From contig CAJNYU010002266.1 of the NCBI GenBank assembly GCA_905331475.1, positions 238,056 to 302,055 of the forward strand: DNA of 64,000 bases, given 5' to 3'. A model generated the notes under the pieces. The model saw nothing but the letters and a program-made list of their open reading frames with translations, made no database searches and was not told the DNA's origin. A program made the translations under genes and the position numbers. Below are positions 34,444 through 49,200 of the stretch, piece by piece. The DNA comes from Rotaria socialis (lineage: Eukaryota > Rotifera > Eurotatoria > Philodinida > Philodinidae). Position 1 is the stretch's first letter; each line of letters opens with the position of its first letter.

Positions 34444-37400
34444 TCATAAAAATACGTAATCATCAGATAATGAATGTTTTCTTGCACGATTGGTTTTTGT
34501 TTTCGTTTCATTTAAGACTTGACCAGCATCATTATATGAATCACTATATTGAATTTTTGATGAACTTTTACTTTTATGCGATTGATGATTATTTGTTGAT
34601 AATAGTGCTGAATTACTTTCTGGTAACGATAACTTTGTTACACGAAGAATCACGCTTTCTTCTTCGTTCAACGATGGATAATCGAACTTGAATATACGTG
34701 TATTACTTTCTTGAAATGTACCACGTTCAATACGAAATATTGGACATGCACGTCGGTCATCTATTTTCATATGGCATATATGATTCCACTTAAATAAAAT
34801 ACATTCATTAAATATCAGTATAGTATTTAGACTAAAATAAAATCTATTTTTAAGATAAGTCAAATGAAAGATTTCTGTGAGATCTTTTATCAAGGGGGGG
34901 GGGGGGGGGGGGGGGGTTTGGGTTTTTACAAAAGCCACGCGGCGTTTGGGATTTTCAAAATCCCATAAATTGAAAAGCATTTTCCCCTCTGTGAATGACG
35001 CAGTTTCGATCTGAAATTCTTCCCATATATAGGTTTCATGGTCCATAAAAGATCCTAAAAGTTTCAACTCGAATGTTTCCTTCTTAAAATACTGAATTTT
35101 CAAAAAAACTGGATTTTCTGACCGTGCCGTGAAATGAACATTTCTTGCGCATACATTATCTTGAGAAGGAAACGTCTGTTTGCGCTGAAAATTTTAGAAT
35201 ATTCTAAGAATCGTGAGACTTACATATGGGAAAAAATTTAGATGGAAATTCCATCATTCACGTTTTGGATTTTTGGATTTTCAAAATTCCAAATCCGTCT
35301 CTTCCCCCATTGTCTTTTATCGTATTTTTTTGATTGCATATTCATCTAGTAAATGGTCTATTCATATTCTATTATAAATTTTGAAATACAACAAAAGAAA
35401 TATTCGCCATTTCAATATTAATTTTATTATCAAAAATTATTGGAAAAATCTCTATGGAATTATTATATGAAAAGCGATGATTAATGTGTGGGCATGTATG
35501 GTTTCTTTGACGAATGAGAACATTCTCGTCATCTAGATTTGACATGTCAAGTTTAGGTGCTTGTTCTGTCAGAAAAGATGTCACGATCTGAGTATAAACT
35601 ATGATGAGTTATTCAAATGAAAAAAACGTCGGATTATCTTTTGTCATCAACCTATGTTCCTCGTATCAGATATCTCAATTTAAAACACGACAGGAGTTTG
35701 TCGGAAACATGATATGTATGTTTACGGAGATCAGGAAGAACTAGAACAATCATATTTCCTCTACTTTTTATTTATTTGTAGTTGATAGTTTCTGTTACAA
35801 TGCAATCTTTCGAAGATTTTGAAATTTGTTATTTTTCTATTCAAATATCTTTTTAAAGGAATACTATGAGACAAGTTCTTTTTCTTTATCAAATGATTAA
35901 TATCAAAATGAATTTTAAAAAGAATCAGAAAAAATTAAAGTCACGCCTTAACGCAGCATGTACAATGAACAGAAATTCTATTTTTAAAATATCATGAATT
36001 CTTAAAAGGAAAATTTTCTATAATTAGCCACAAAACACATTAGTGATTAGTTAAGTGCATCTTGTAAAAAAAAGACTCGCCGTCACATTAACTAAACATA
36101 TCTTCCGAGAAAGATGTCAAATATTTAATTAATATTTTAAGCTTACTTGAGCGCAAAACATTTCAAAATCCTCTTTGTCTCTACAGTAAAATCCCAATGT
36201 ACAACTAGGATCCATCTTTTTTGCCGTTAATTTTTTAGGTGACGACCATGAGTAACTCTAAAAGTTGCATAACGTTATGTTAAATATTCTAATAAGAATA
36301 AATCTATATGTTCTTACAGATAAATCAAATCCATCTTCCAGTACATTAACAGTTGTTTGACTAAAATGTGGATCGAGATCAATAAAACTTTCATCTTGAA
36401 AACCAAGTATATAAACAGCATGCCGAGGACTACCACCAATAATACCAACTGTTTGAGTTAATTTCAGAGCTTCTTTTAAATAAGGTACATAGATTAAATC
36501 AAGTTCATTTAAGCCTAATCTTAATGGTACAAGAATAAGTAATGATGTTAGCCACATTGTTGAAGAATTATTTGTTATTGCGTCAATGGATCGATTCAAT
36601 TTTTGTTTAATTAAATTCGATGGTGCTGTACATAAATTCATAACATCTTCTCGATAGACTAAATATCAACAGTGGAAAAATCAATATTGAACAAAGCATG
36701 AGTAACTTACTAATAGCATCTTGACTAGTGTAAATTCGAAGTGTATCCGGTATTTGATTTAATTCAACAGCAGCTTGAAGTGCTTGTTTTAAACAATGAG
36801 CAGCACTGACAGGTCCAAAAAACTCACCAGGTCGAATACCAAGGGTTGCACCAAGTTCAACAATTCTTCAAAAGATAAAATGAAGTGAGAATAACAGCGT
36901 ACTAATCCGTGTTTCTTCTCTTTCCTAAGCTACATTGATTTCTCGTATGAATTTCAAGAGTTTATTTTTTCACCACGACATAGTGATGTTCGAAAACTTT
37001 AATTTTTATTCTCACAGATGGATGCAGATGTCGATCATGAAAAATAAACTCTTAGTATTACTGTCAACACAAAAAATCGAATTATTTTAGAGACTAGAGA
37101 AACAGTTTCATTCGATAATAAATTCTTACTTATGAATTCCAAATGGACATTTAACATTAGGATAATCTCCAAATAATCGGATTATATCAGTATAAATATG
37201 TGTTCGTCGATTCGTTCGATTGACATTTCGACAATATACGATTGAATTTCGTTTCGGACCTGAAAAAATGAATCGACTAAGTAAAAATAAGAATCTTTTT
37301 GTTATTTTCTAAACATACATTTTTCTGACATTTGAATATGTGAATAAGGTAAATTAATGTTATTGGTCATATGATTTACTAATGTTTGAGCAAGCAACAT

Positions 37401-38248
37401 TTGAGCACAACGTATCATACAACCCCAACCACAATCTGATGTTATTAAATCTCCGTTAGGTCTCAAACCATTGAGTGGTTCGAATTGTTTTCGATACGAA
37501 AAATAGATTCGTTGTGAAAAGGATGTTAAAAAACTTGCATATGATTGCTCATTAAATGTAGGAGGTAAATCATCAGACGTTGTTTCTAACATAAAGATAT
37601 TTTTTTTTAATAAATTTTTTTATCAAAAACAAAAGTGAGAATTATTCATCGATACGTTTATAAGGAATCAGTCAACTGACTTTTATCTAAACAAAAAATC
37701 TCTAAACTATTTACCTTCTTTACCATTATACATTTTCCCAAGAAAATAAATAGGTGATTCATTTGTACGAAAATTGGGTCGCATTCTTACAGCCCAACCT
37801 TAAAAAATAAATAAATAAAGAATTTATAAATTTATATCAACTTACGATATTTCACATGATTGAATGCTGCTGCTACTTTACTTTTGAAAATCTTACCATT
37901 ATTGGATGAATCATCAGTCATTGTTATTGATGTGGTTGATAATGGTGTTGTAGGAATATCATTTGAAGAATTAAAAGATGCACATTGCGAATGAGGTGAC
38001 GGACTTCTCATTATTGTCATAATGAAACGATCTTCTGCTGGTAGTGTTGTAGTAGTTTTTCGATGTGGTAATGACATTTTAAAAAATGCTGATATGTGAC
38101 TTTTTGAATTATTTGATATAGCAAGAGATGATGTTGATAACGTTGATGAAATAGAGTCACCACTGATCGAATCTGGTGATAAAAGTTGAGAAGTTGATTG
38201 AGCTTTATAGCGTGGATTAAAATAACCATTTGTACTGTCGTCTGACAT
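34444..38248 (-). CDS. ATG4: Autophagy cysteine protease ATG4 (ATG4C/D-like)
   Basis: Well-supported minus-strand exons are 37846-38248, 37715-37798, 37319-37585, 37130-37259, 36711-36865, 36318-36658 and 36147-36257, with a final exon at 34444-34788. An exon starting at 35587 with IVTSFLTEQAPKL probably lies between, but its donor is uncertain. ATG4 cleaves the C-terminus of ATG8/LC3 proteins and removes them from lipid in the cytosol. Visible features: a Ser/Thr-rich N-terminal extension (1-135) as in ATG4C/D; WAVRMRPNFRTNESPIYFLG; SDCGWGCMIRCAQML with catalytic Cys about 214; GGSPRHAVYILGFQ; DLDPHFSQ with catalytic Asp and His about 442 and 444; and KMDPSCTLGFYCRDKEDFEMF. The C-terminus SDDYVFL is an LC3-interacting-type motif like the EDFVFL end of ATG4D. 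The 34.8-35.4 kb part contains a G23 tract and repeat-like sequence, so the last junction needs a transcript. Confidence 0.9.
34894..34916. repeat. Poly-G tract (23 G)
   Basis: Uninterrupted run of 23 G on the plus strand, in what I take as the last intron of ATG4. Very unusual in a genome this rich in AT. The true length may be inaccurate, because such runs are hard to sequence. Confidence 0.9.
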
Positions 38249-38259
38249 ATTAATATATT

Positions 38260-40588
38260 TTAATTTTTGTATTATGCGTGATCGAAGAAATATTTAATAT
38301 ATATGTAGAAATAAATTGATTAATCTAACACTTTTCTTAAAAGAAAAGTAATTGATCACATCTCACACTTATTTAAATGTTTATTTACAGCCTTGCGAAG
38401 GACTTGAACAATGATTCGTAGTTAATTTCAAGCAAATTGAAGACAACGAAAGATGGCACTACTATCCAACGGAAATATTTTTAAAACGATACATTGAAAA
38501 ATTCAATTAATGATTCTATTCTTCACCGTAGGCAAGCACATTTGATAAAGACTTGTAAGCATAAACGAACGAGACAAGTATGTATCTATGACTTTATTTC
38601 TGTGTAGGTGATCTTTTTTATCGGCGGCGTATCTACATCAAAATACGAAGTAATTGTTTCCTGAACTTTTCTATGCATCCTGTCGATAGGAAAAGCAGTG
38701 CACTTAACCCACCCACACATATCCACATGAATAAAAGAGCTGAGCCAATTAGATTGAGCGTTGAAAAGAGAAAAGTTCATCCAAATAAACTTAATAATAA
38801 GAGATAACTAAGTATTGCATTTTATAGAGTGATGCCGGTCGTGTATTAAAATAATATTTTCCCAATACGGCTCTATTTTGGGACCGATTTTTCTATGCTA
38901 ATTTCACAGATCAATCATTCTGTTAGTAAAACAAAATTTTCTCACAAACTAAGAATGATATTCACTTGGCTTCTTTTTTATTATGTTATTCAATTAAATT
39001 AGATGAAAACAAAGTACTATTAAATATTAATTCATAACGGTGCAGTTTTTATAGACTTGCAGTAATAAAAAGATTCAGAAATTTAGACAACAACCAACTT
39101 GAAAAGTGCTTTATTTTTTGTATAATATAATTCTATGAAAGATGTTTATGAAATAAAATTCTTACATTTTATAGAAGTTCGTGTGAAATTAAAATCGAAG
39201 TTGCATTCCACAAAATTTATTAGAATCGGTTGAATAGAAATTGACACATGCACATTTTCCGTTTCAAGAGATTATGGTATGATGTATACACGCTTCACTC
39301 ATATCCTCTGATAAGTCTTTACTCCCACGTAAAAACTAATCGGCTTATCATAAACAACCAACGAGCGATTCAGTAGAATGAATATAAAGAATCAATTTTA
39401 GACGCGATCTAATGTGAAAAAATGGCGAAAAATCGATCTCGTATTTTCTCGTTTTCGCGTGAAAATCTGACGAACTTAAAACAAGCAAAAGATTTTTTTG
39501 AGTACAAAATTGATTAGAATTTTTCTTTCGATCTCTATCTTTGAATACCGGGTGTTGTGTTTTTGCTCGATTCTGTGACGTGGAAGATTGAAAATAATCT
39601 TGAGATAAACGAATCCATCTGAAAATGATTGGATTACTGCTCAGTGAAAGAAAAAAAATTAGCGACAGACAGTTCAAAACTAATGCTTGAATTGTTATTT
39701 TTTTGAGAAAATGTAAGACTTGTTTGATCTAATAATTTCTTATGGTTCAATCGTTTGCTATGGAACTTTAATCATTTACGGTTGGAAATGTTATTATCAG
39801 AAAAATCTTATGGTTCGTGAGAAAAAGAAATAAATAGTATCGATGCGCATCATCATGCCAGATTTTCGATGAGAAAAGCATTACGCGAGAGATTATTATC
39901 GATATAATATTTCACAAATAATCTTCACGTACATCTATAATATATTAGTTTCATGCTTATCTTGGCTACTATCCTAATGATTGCTCACGAATTTTTAATT
40001 TTATCGAATAGACTTTGTTGGACATGCAAATAAAATTGAATTATAAATTTGTCTTATAGAATACTAATCAATGAGCGTTGTTGAGATTGAACAAAATTTG
40101 AATATCACTCATAGTATATTGTGATACGAAAATGAAGTTTGTTTTGTTTATAATTTTAAGTCATTTTTGCTAAACAAATTTTTGAAAAGCTACTTATAAC
40201 ATCGTCTAAACAAACTGAGTAGTAATGGTGTTCGAGAAAAAATTGGTTCTTTTTCTTGTTTTTCTTTTTCTTGATGTGCAAGTCGAATTCACTGTTACAT
40301 CATGTTCTTATCAAGAATAAAAAACATGTTGTGCTGTTGCACTGTCGGAGGTAGCGAATGAGGAACAGAGATAAAAAGAATAGATTATAAAATTTATTGC
40401 TTACTCGAATGAATAAATTCAAGCTCGTTCTTGTCTACTTTTAATATGTGAGTGTTAGATAATACTCAGAATATACGAAATCTAACTTCAAAAATATTTT
40501 ATCTTAAATAATAGTGTAAAATTAACTTATTTAGTAAATAGTATCGTAAGATTATTTCGTTTTTCGTCCTCTCTTTGTTGGAACATAG
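38260..40588. other. Intergenic region, no supported gene
   Basis: AT-rich DNA upstream of ATG4. A 109-codon minus-strand frame (39348-39677) has no motif or splice support. The first few hundred bases probably include the ATG4 promoter. Confidence 0.45.
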
Positions 40589-40590
40589 TA

Positions 40591-41502
40591 ACGACTGATG
40601 CAAAAGTCTTGGCAAGAATGTCGAGCTTTACTGTGAGCTCCCATAAGGTGCTAGAGACTTAATTCTTTCACCATCGGATAGAGCAGAGCCTGAAGACTAG
40701 AGATGCATTTTTTTAAAATTTGACCTTTTCAAGGGTCGAAATTATCGAAACGCGAACGGCGCCAAAAACGGCTTGTCACCATTCAAATTTTAAAGTTTCT
40801 CTTGCAATTTTCACAATTCATGACTTCCAGGAAAACTTTTATTGTGGTTTAGTTGACTGACTGATGGTCTATCTGGAAAAAAATGTTGAACTCAAACGCA
40901 CCTTGTCTGCCGAAGTTATGGCCCAAATTTTAATTAGTGTAAAATGGTAGTAAGCAACCCTTTTCACCGTTGTTGTAGTGAAAAGGTTTTGGATTCAAGG
41001 TTTTGTCCAAACCGAATTTGAGTTTGATATTCCGAAAGAGCATAAAAATCTGCATCTAATCAACTCCTCAAGCTCGAATTCTGTTCAAATCTCGAGACGC
41101 AGCCTCATTTAAAAAGGGAGGGATGAAAACATTGCCCTCCCATTTTAATAGAATGGCGCCAAAGTGTTTCCATGAAGATGAACTAAATTGAATCCAAGTT
41201 ATTCGAGTAGCTGACACTAAGTTACCTATAATCTGAAAGTTAGACCGAGTTCCATCAAAGCTTGACTGAGATCTGTTAATTACGAAAAAAGTAATTAGCA
41301 AGAAAAATTTGAACGGTGACAAACCGTTTTTGGCGCCATTCGCGTTTCGAAAATTTTGACCTTTGAAAAGGTCAAATTTGAAAAAAATGCATTTCTAGTC
41401 TCCAGACTCTGCTCTATCCGATGGTGAAAGAATTAAGTCTCTAGCACATCGTGGGAACTCACAATGAAGCTCGACATTCTTGCCAAGACGTGCATCCGTC
41501 GT
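40591..41502. mobile_element. MITE-like element with ~190-bp terminal inverted repeats and TA flanks
   Basis: Left arm 40591-40780 and right arm 41315-41502 are inverted copies at roughly 85-90 percent by eye. Both begin ACGAC and share GTCTTGGCAAGAATGTCGAG and ATTCTTTCACCATCGGATAG. The element is bounded by TA at 40589-40590 and 41503-41504, the target duplication typical of Tc1/mariner-type insertions. The inner 530 bp encode no transposase, so the element is non-autonomous. Arms this long could form a stable hairpin RNA. Confidence 0.8.
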
Positions 41503-41504
41503 TA

Positions 41505-43299
41505 ATTAATAATTTAAATATCACTTGATCTGACAGTGAAAGTTAAAGACGAAAATAGTGCATTTTCACGCTGCTTGCTGTCAATTTGAGATACTTGAAT
41601 GCTTCTAATAATTTCTCACTACGCCAACGTTCTTTTTAATGTAATTGCAATCGAACATTCTAGGCACTAGGATTAAAGAAAATTTTGTTTCTGGCAATGA
41701 ATATTATGATATTCAAGTCATAATACCGAGTAACCTGAGTACGCAAATAAACATATTACTAGTAGCTTTGAATTCTATTGCTAATCAATGTAATGCATGT
41801 CTAAAAATATTCTAATTTAAATAATTTCGGTATTCTTGAACTCATTCTGTGCTTGAAGATAATTTTTTGATTGAAGTGCACCGTTTCTTTCTAGCAGTAA
41901 ATGTTAAAGAAAATATGAAGACGTATACGTTAGTTTTTTCCACATTAGATGAACATATGAATATACTAGAGAGAAATCATGAATTTCTTTAAGGTTAAAC
42001 TGTAGAAATATGATTTCCAGATTGGTGTAATAGATGGATAGAAATAAAACAAAAATATTGAACAATGACCAAATACTATTTTGATTTTACATGTAACTGT
42101 GACGAAGCATATGAATCGTATAACTTCACTGTTTCAAATTTAATAACAATATCAAACGAAGACTGGCAAAGATCCAGAAAAAGTCCACTTTACCTAAAGT
42201 CCTGTGAAAAGTCCTTCACTCTCAACCTAAAGTCTTGCCATAGGACCTTACTGGTAGCGGCACCTATCCACGAGACTTTGGGTAGGAAAAGTGACATTTT
42301 CTCGGAACTTTGCCACTGCTGGGTGAGTGCCAAATAATTGCGATGTTATTATTTTCCAAACTTCTCGTTTATTCTTAATTTGATAAAAATAATGTTTCTT
42401 TTTCAAAATAGCATATAAAATTGTCCAAAATGTGAGTCATATTTAAGCAAATCTCAAAGATTGATTCGAATTGTTCTTTGAAAACAAATATGTAAATTCA
42501 CGATCATGAACTTGGAAAATTTTATTTTCGTTGCAGGAGCATTGTTCGAAAGTGACCAACTGTATTGAGTTCTATCAATGGCGCAGTTTTCCGTATACAC
42601 ATTGAGCAAAACTGACTTTGTCTGCACTGAAATTGCGAGAACATTCTGCTAACCAGGAAATCATTTGTTGAGACTCAACGCGTGTGGTGATTGCATGATA
42701 GACTTAGAAAATTCATTATAAGAAGGAACTCAAAAAATCTACCGCAACTAATACATAGAAAAGAGTTAGCTAATTTCTCCAAGCGGATATTGACAAAATT
42801 TTATCAAGGATCAGATCCGTCAAATCTTATGTACAGATCATCTTCCTAAATATCACATACAAAATAGTTCATGGGATATACTTGTTGAAGCGATGAATTG
42901 AGACTAAACAGAAGCAACAGTTAGAATGCTGATAGTCGAAAATAAATATTCTTTCCAACGAAAACTTTTACATTTTCTACTTAAAATCACTGTAAGATTG
43001 CTTTTTAATGCATTGGAAAACATTCAATTTTGTACAATTTTAAACAATACAAGACGATTTTCTGTGTCTCACAGTATATTTTGAACAGCATCCTGATAGT
43101 CACTAGTGTTTTCCAACAGAAGGTCGTATTACAGAAAACGACGTCTACTTAACAACATTCAAAAGCTTGATTGAAAATGACGTTTGAAACGGTAAAAGTT
43201 AGACTCAATGTGAGTCTAAAATATTTAAGAAGAGTTTTTTTTAAGTATCCCAGAACTGTTCGCGAGAGCTCCGTGATAGAAATCACACAAAATAATTTA
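41505..43299. other. Intergenic region, no supported gene
   Basis: Contains a 90-codon plus-strand frame (42065-42337) whose sequence shows repeated AAAGTCC-type words but no known domain. Nothing else seen. It forms the 3' flank of the NACHT-WD40 gene. Confidence 0.4.
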
Positions 43300-46200
43300 T
43301 CACATAGTGTGTTCAGGTTGTTTTTCAGTAGTTTCTTGTTGTGCGTTTTCTATTTGTTTTTGATATTGATATTTTCTCCAACTTTTTAAATGTTCAATAT
43401 CAGATTCTTTATCTTGATCGACAATTAAAAACATTTGAATTGCTCCATCTTCATAACCAACAACCAATGCTAGTCCATCTTGCGTTGCTGTTGCTTGTCG
43501 AACTTTGGTTGGACATTTCATATCAGCTAGTTGTTTCCCATCTTCTGCACGAAATAGACGTATTGTTCGTTTACCTTTATGGTAATATACAACATGTTCA
43601 TTAGTCGGAGTGAAAAATGCTAGCACATCGAAAACACCTTCAGCAACTTTGCCAATTAATGTTCGAACTACTTTTCCGGTGCGAAACTCAAAGATGTCAA
43701 GACCACCACGAGTTGGAGCATATAAACCATATTTACCATCCGACGATATTTGACCACCCCATTTCGGTAGTGTTAAATGAACCTATTTATAATAAAATCA
43801 TTAATAGAATTTCTTATTCCATATTTAACAAGATTTCTTCTCTCCCTTTCGGAACTACCTAATATCATGTTGATTCGACAGTCTAAAACATTTTAGGCAA
43901 AAAAAATATAAATGAATTGAACAAAAGTCTTCTGAGATTCTCAATTTTCAGATCATATTTTTCGTAACACATTGCTATAACAACGATTCTAAATAGTCTT
44001 CAAATCCAAAGCTGTATCGTTTTAACAGAATCGACTTTTTTTTCTCTAACATCTTTGAATCAAATTGAAACCGATATGCGCCTTTTTAATCGTTAAAAAA
44101 TTCTGAATTTTCATCTTAAGGAGAGTCAAATCACTTCGAATTCTATAACAAAGGTCAGCATATTGGTTAAGGACAATTTTTTGTACCACCTGCCAAAATT
44201 TACGAATATAATTTCCAAAGTACAGGTTTTCTATCTATTTAATTTCATTTTCGTTTCTTCAAACAAATATATTCTTTCGTTAATCAATGAAATTTTTACC
44301 TTTTTATCTCGAACATTCATAACAATACCCTTTTCTGAATCGATTAAACCAATAAGATACGGTTGTTTTGGTATTGTAACCATCGAAGTAATATCTTTAT
44401 AGGATGCATAATTTAATTTAATATTATGTACATGATCACCGGTCATCGGATCATATATGGCAAGTATATCATGACCTTTTTTATCTTCAATAAATACAAA
44501 ATATGTATCCTCAGCGGTGCACACTACTTTTTTTGGGTTATTCACACGTTTAACACTCGACACTATTTCATACATAATATCTCCATCTGGTATTCCATAT
44601 GAAATAGCTCGAATCGAAGGGCCAGATTGATTATTACCAGCTGGTGCGGGATTTGATGCACTTCTAGCAACTGTAGGAGCTGGCTCAGTAGTTAAAACTA
44701 AAACCTGAATAACATAAAGAACAAAAGAAAATAGCTACTTGTTTGAGAAAAGTTATAGGCACTGTATTTTTCTCTTACCATGGTTTCAGATGAATGAAGA
44801 AGAAATTGAAAGACACTTTTCAATGGTGTTATAAATGCTGTTTTTTTCTCTTCCATATCATATAGTACCACATTACCAGACTCAGCTGATGCTGCAAATA
44901 AACCATTGGTACATAAAGCTGTACCTAAAATATAAAAAATACAAAATATTCGTAATAAACGAAATTCTTTTTTGCTCATTAAATCTAACATTGATAAATT
45001 GACCCATGCGGATTAGCTGATAATTGTCCTGTCATGTATCCAGTCCGCATGTCAAATATACATAATTGTGTACGTGATTGTGCCAGTATGATATGAGCAT
45101 CTGTCGAGATATGGATCATTTCAATACATTTATCTAATTGTGCTGTCGATATCGATTTTTCTTTTGCATTTTGTAAATTCCATACTTTCGTTGTTTTATC
45201 CATACCAGTCGTTATAACATAATTATTTCCACCACCCGTTGATAAGCATTTTACAACAAGTATACGACCGAAGTGTGAATCAAATGATGCTACTAAATCA
45301 CCCCATTCCATTTCAAATACGTAAACAGTCGATTTAACACAAGCTATACAATAGCTATATAGAAAAGAATAGGTGAAGCAAAAAGTGAAAACTTTACAAA
45401 AACAAAAACGCGTACCGATTATCTTGAGAAAATGCTGCCGTATATGTTAAACGTTTAGCACCACTCATTATATTACGCACACTGCCAGGCAATGAACATG
45501 TTTTCCATAAATATGATCGAAATGAAAATATTTTAAAACCTTTAAATACCACAGCCATAAGATAATTTTCATCCTCACTTAAAATTAATGAAAATATACT
45601 AGAAAAAAAAGAGAAATATTCATTAAGGAAAATATTATTTTATGCAAAATTTACCGATCCTTATTTTCAAATAATTGATGATCAAATGCCCATATACGTT
45701 GAGTAGTGGGATGAAGCGGGTGTGGTTTATTCAGATACACTTCAATGTTAAAATCATTTATTTCACAACATGTATACATTCGTCGTTTATCACGTGTTAA
45801 TACAAGTGCACTATGAATATTTTTTCTACCGCCAATTAAACTACGTGAATCATTATCATTATTATTGTTTGCATCACTGTGACGATCATTCGTTGGAACA
45901 AAACAATAATCTATTAATAGACGATCACGACCTACATCTTGATCATCTTTGACATCTTCGGAACGACACACAATCTCTAGTTGTGATCCTTCTAATACTT
46001 CGATTTGAATGATTTGATAACGCATTGTTTGAGTTGTAAGTAATTCGGCTAGAAATAAATAAAAATGATCTTACTCTCGATGATCAAAATCTTTGAATGA
46101 AGTGATTAATAAGTACATTTAGTATGTACTACCTAGGTCATTTCTGTGCTTTCGAGAATGAGGTGAATACTGATGGATTTTTATTCACGATTTGAATCGA

Positions 46201-49200
46201 ATCAGATTACAAGAATTTATATCGAAGAAATCAATCAATTACCTTTATTGGTAAACACTTGATATATTCTAGAAGTCCATATTACAAAATGTGTATTACT
46301 TGCAGATGCACCTAATAAAGGATCAGCTGGTGCTCCATTGTTTGTTTTATTACTATTTTTATTTGAATTTTCGCCTGCTAATTGAGTACTTGCAGGTGGT
46401 TTAAAATCACGTAAAATAAAATCTCCAGTTAATAAATTACATATAATATATTGATTACTGATTGTTATTGTTACACAATGACGTTGATCAGGTGCAATAG
46501 ATAGATATGTCATTATACCTTCTATTTTAGGATCAATTGTACGTACAATATCACCACTGGATAAATCAAAAACAATAAATTTATTTGATACCGTAAGGAG
46601 CGATTGTCCAGATGAAACAACTTCAAGACCATAAATAGCAAATTGATGAGCTTCTAATGAATAAACAAGTGGACCGCCTGGCGATGCTAATGTATTAAAA
46701 GCTGGCACAAGACCCATGACTTGTAAACCTGTACTTTCACATTGATCAATCAGTGAAGCTATTTTACTACATGTTGTATAAAATGGAAGTAGACGACCCA
46801 TTATTTGACATGCTAGATTATTTGGATCAGAAGCTAAAACTGAACTTGATAAACGAAGTGCATCACCCACTAATTTAACCTAGATAAATCAATAAAATCC
46901 TTAGTTCATAATTCAGTTAATATTAGTGTTGAATTTTTTGTTTTACTTCTTTATCAAAAGCATATTCTAGTGCACTTTCATAATCAAATATACATAGATT
47001 CAATGGCATACACGATAGTTTAGCATGTAGAAAATCATAATAAAACAAAACATTAGAATATAAATCATCTTCACGTTGGGCACGAATTAATTGAAATGGT
47101 AGTTCACTTAATTTACGAAAATTATAACGAACAGTTGATGTAACAGTAGCTGCTTCTGCAGCATTACTTGTTGTAAATATAAGTGGTTGAGCTGGCACTT
47201 TACGATCAGCTTCACCGTCCGGTGACGATATATTGAACATACGTTTTTGATTTTCTGAAAATTGAAAAGGTTTAGGACGGCCAGCCCACATACCCAGATA
47301 ATAATCTGCCATGTTAGAATGATAAATTCGACGTTCTTCAGGATTTGACAAATAGCGTTCCTGAGAAACTAGAAAGCAATAAAAGAATTTATGAATTAGA
47401 TATCAAACACATGTTGAACAGGTTATGAACTTCTAAAAATTAGTCTTCGGGTCGAGAATATTATTGCAAAATTTATTTGTATTACATCTAGAAACATTTT
47501 TTGCATAATACTTTTTATAATTATAGTCGTTTTATTTTAGTCGGAACAAATTCTTTGTCTTGTACTTTCAACACTACATGTAGTTCCACACACATCGAAA
47601 TTTGATATGTCAATACATTTCATTTTTATATCATCATTATGTCTATAGATTAAATATTAAGATCTTGAACAAAGAACATTTATATCTGTTATCTATTTGA
47701 AATATAATTCTAGGAAGAAAACAACTATAATTATTACCTTCGGCAAATTGTCGATGATACCAACTAACAACACTAACACCGTCGGCTTCTCGTTCAACTA
47801 AATAATTCGGTAAATCATTTCTTATACGTGTCCATAATAGCGGAGGTATACGCCGAATAGGTGGCAAATGATATTGATAGACATCATTTAAAACAGTTTC
47901 ATCAAGTGATATTAAATCTTCTAATTCAGCTTCACTTAAACCTGATTTTGATGCTGTTATATAAGACAGAGCATGTTCAACTAAAATATGCCCATGTTGA
48001 TTTTCAATTCGTCCTAATAGTTTATTGATTGATGTTGATACTGTTTTAGCTAAGTCTTTTTCTTGAGTTTTTGTAAAAGATTTCCATAGTTTTATTTCAT
48101 CATATACTAATTTAACATATAGCGGTGTATTGCATTCGGCAAGACGTTCATGAACTAATTCCCTATTTTATTTAAAACAAATTTAGATTTAGAAACAGTA
48201 GAAATTAAATTAACAGAAACAAAAACAAAAACAAAAACCCAAACCATTGTGCATCGGATATTGTTCGATGATTACGAGCTAACCATGCTTGTAAGACTGT
48301 TTTGCCTAATGCTTCACCCAATGGTTTTATCTAAATTTAAAAAAAAACAGCAATAACAATGAAACTAATTCTGAAAAACATATTTACTTGTACGAAATTT
48401 TCTCGACTATCAATAAGATTTCGAAGTGTATTTAATATATTATATATTCCAGGTAGTGTTGAAACGATCTATAATTATTAGTGTTTTGCAATAATAACTT
48501 TGATAAAAGACATTTTCTTTACCAATTTAACATGATTTGGAAGAGTTGGTGGTAACCATGACATTGAATGTGCACCATCCGCTGATGATAATTGATCTAA
48601 TGAATCAAAAAATATACATAATGGTTTCTCTGTTGTTGCTTTTTCTAATAATCGCTTAAAATGTAGTGTCAATTGAGATAATTCCACTGGTATTGCACTA
48701 TCTGGTACATCGTATAGGAAACTTATTTGCTGACAAACACTTCGTAATAATGGACCAATCGATGAACTATCTGGTGTTGTACCAAGAAAACGAACAAGCC
48801 TTATTTGTGAACAGTTTTTTGATGGAAACCACGATTCCGATTCTGTGACTACTTTAGCTAGCATACTTGATTTTCCACAGCCACCTTCACCCCATAAAAC
48901 GAGTGGCTGCTTGGAAGTACCTTGAATATAATTACGTACACGTTCTAGAACTTCTGTTCGCCCTTGAAAATCTTGACTGAAATAATTTACCACATGAAGT
49001 TGTTGAAGAATTTCACTGTAGACTCTAACAATAATAAGCAAAAAAACAAACATTAACGCCGTTTTTTCTCTATAGAACAAAACAATCAGTCGATACTATT
49101 TTAGCCTGTTTTGCTCTACAGGATTTAGAGATGGATGAGGTCCTATAGAAATTTAGTAGTCTTGAATTAAATTTTTACCGATTAGATGCTAAACCTTTTT

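Noticed and set aside
39348-39677. 109-codon minus-strand frame
   Set aside because: Low-complexity, no motif, no partner exon and no sensible start context.
41068-41322. 84-codon minus-strand frame inside the TIR element
   Set aside because: It overlaps the inverted arm and shows no transposase motif.
42065-42337. 90-codon plus-strand frame
   Set aside because: Repeated AAAGTCC words make it open; no domain or splice support.
43617-43862. Plus-strand frames opposite the NWD gene
   Set aside because: Antisense shadows of confirmed WD40 exons.
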